Assembly: GCA_028288315.1 (NCBI GenBank)
Contig: JAQBNY010000149.1
Location: forward strand, 1-7,077
Reading direction: 5' to 3'
Length of the DNA stretch: 7,077 nt
From: Mucilaginibacter sp.
Lineage (GTDB): Bacteria > Bacteroidota > Bacteroidia > Sphingobacteriales > Sphingobacteriaceae
Numbering within the stretch: the stretch's first letter is position 1; each line of letters opens with the position of its first letter. Below are positions 6,409 through 7,077 of this stretch, piece by piece. The notes below the pieces were generated by a model. That model searched no databases. It was not told the origin of the DNA and worked only from the letters and a program-made list of their open reading frames with translations. The position numbers and the translations under genes are program-made.

Positions 6409-7077
6409 TATTGTTACTTGCTCTGAACAGTGTTTCTTTTTCCTGCTTGGTTAGGCTATTGTAGCCGCTGCCTGATATTTTGTCTAATATACGGTCAATT
6501 TCGTCCTGGCGGGGCAAACCCGACGATCTTTTTTGTGAAGTATTGTTGGTAACCACTTTCATTTTAGGTCGCGAACGTTTAAATAGTCTAATTATAGCGC
6601 CTAAAAAGTCATTCCCTTTTTGTAATTGTTTAATATAGATAAAGCCCATTAAAGCGCCGCCAATGTGTGCAATTTCGCCGCCCGGGTTGCTGCCTATTAT
6701 CATTATAAAATCAAGTACAACTAAAAACAGCACCAGCCATTTTAGTTTTACGGGTCCAATAAATATTAATGAGATAGTATAATTAGGCAGTAAGGTAGCT
6801 GTACCAACCACAATAGCCATCACACTTGCTGATGCACCTACTATTGTACTGGTAGCAGCGGCATTTACATTGGTAAACGCCGGGAACAGGTTATAGGCAG
6901 CCACAAATAACAATCCGCCTGCCAGGCCGCCTGCTATATAAAGGCCAATTGTACGTTTGTTGCCCAGGTATTCTTCAAATATCTGCCCCATCCAATACAG
7001 CCAAAGCATGTTAAACAAAATGTGCAGCACACCGGCATGCATAAACATGTAGGTAATGGGCGTCCAAAAACGAATTA
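6398..7077 (-). CDS. Rhomboid-family intramembrane serine protease (5' end missing)
   Basis: Polytopic inner-membrane protease family that cuts transmembrane segments of other proteins. The frame stays open to the right edge, so the first ATG in the window (7046-7048) is internal: the codons before it read FWTPITY, joining to MFMHAG as in full-length rhomboids. About 225 residues are visible. Numbered from that internal Met, HILFN (9-13) supplies the conserved His and Asn of the oxyanion region, GASAS (71-75) contains the catalytic Ser73, and AHIGGALMG contains the catalytic His128, so the Ser-His dyad is intact. The usual GxSG reads GASA here. The membrane core ends near residue 141. A soluble basic tail follows, with a conserved-looking helical end: DEIDRILDKI at 182-191, then GYNSLTKQEKETLFRAS. 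The stop overlaps the phosphoesterase start by 11 bp. The promoter and first membrane segment are outside the window. Confidence 0.93.
   Translation of the reverse strand, partial: IRFWTPITYMFMHAGVLHILFNMLWLYWMGQIFEEYLGNKRTIGLYIAGGLAGGLLFVAAYNLFPAFTNVNAAATSTIVGASASVMAIVVGTATLLPNYTISLIFIGPVKLKWLVLFLVVLDFIMIIGSNPGGEIAHIGGALMGFIYIKQLQKGNDFLGAIIRLFKRSRPKMKVVTNNTSQKRSSGLPRQDEIDRILDKISGSGYNSLTKQEKETLFRASNNNES

Noticed and set aside
7046..7048. Internal ATG as the true rhomboid start
   Set aside because: The codons upstream stay in frame to the window edge and match the expected sequence before the conserved HAG...HILFN segment, so the gene is simply cut by the window.

Overview
The window looks like ordinary chromosomal DNA of a Bacteroidota bacterium, most likely family Sphingobacteriaceae (Mucilaginibacter/Pedobacter type). 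The reasons are AT-rich intergenic DNA, no clear Shine-Dalgarno sequences, A/T-rich start contexts, TAnnTTTG-type -7 promoter boxes, and the sequence character of the CysRS, MoxR and rhomboid proteins. The family call is inference from these features; no database was searched.

Layout, left to right. Positions 1-72 (minus strand) hold the first codons of an unrecognised gene that runs off the left edge. It diverges from a two-gene plus-strand operon: a SurA-type periplasmic peptidyl-prolyl isomerase/chaperone (215-1600) and, 6 bp later, a MoxR-family AAA+ ATPase (1607-2569). This operon ends in a convergent intergenic stretch that contains a degenerate hairpin repeat (2586-2608) and a strong, nearly symmetrical terminator (2623-2661) able to serve both strands.

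Everything to the right is on the minus strand and is read right to left. A rhomboid-family intramembrane protease (5' end cut by the right edge) overlaps by 11 bp a membrane-anchored endonuclease/exonuclease/phosphatase-fold protein (5296-6408). After a 155-bp gap with its own promoter-like box comes cysS (3650-5140), then a secreted protein of unknown function with two NTF2-like halves (2682-3560).

The genes serve housekeeping and envelope roles: outer-membrane protein folding, an AAA+ chaperone, cysteine charging of tRNA, intramembrane proteolysis and a probably periplasmic phosphoesterase. I see no mobile element, CRISPR array, RNA gene, defence system or sign of recent transfer, and no convincing undescribed multi-gene system. 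The points most worth a second look are the very short or leaderless promoter arrangement before cysS and the left-edge gene, the rhomboid/phosphoesterase coupling, the surA-moxR pair without the usual MoxR partners, and the duplicated-domain secreted protein.
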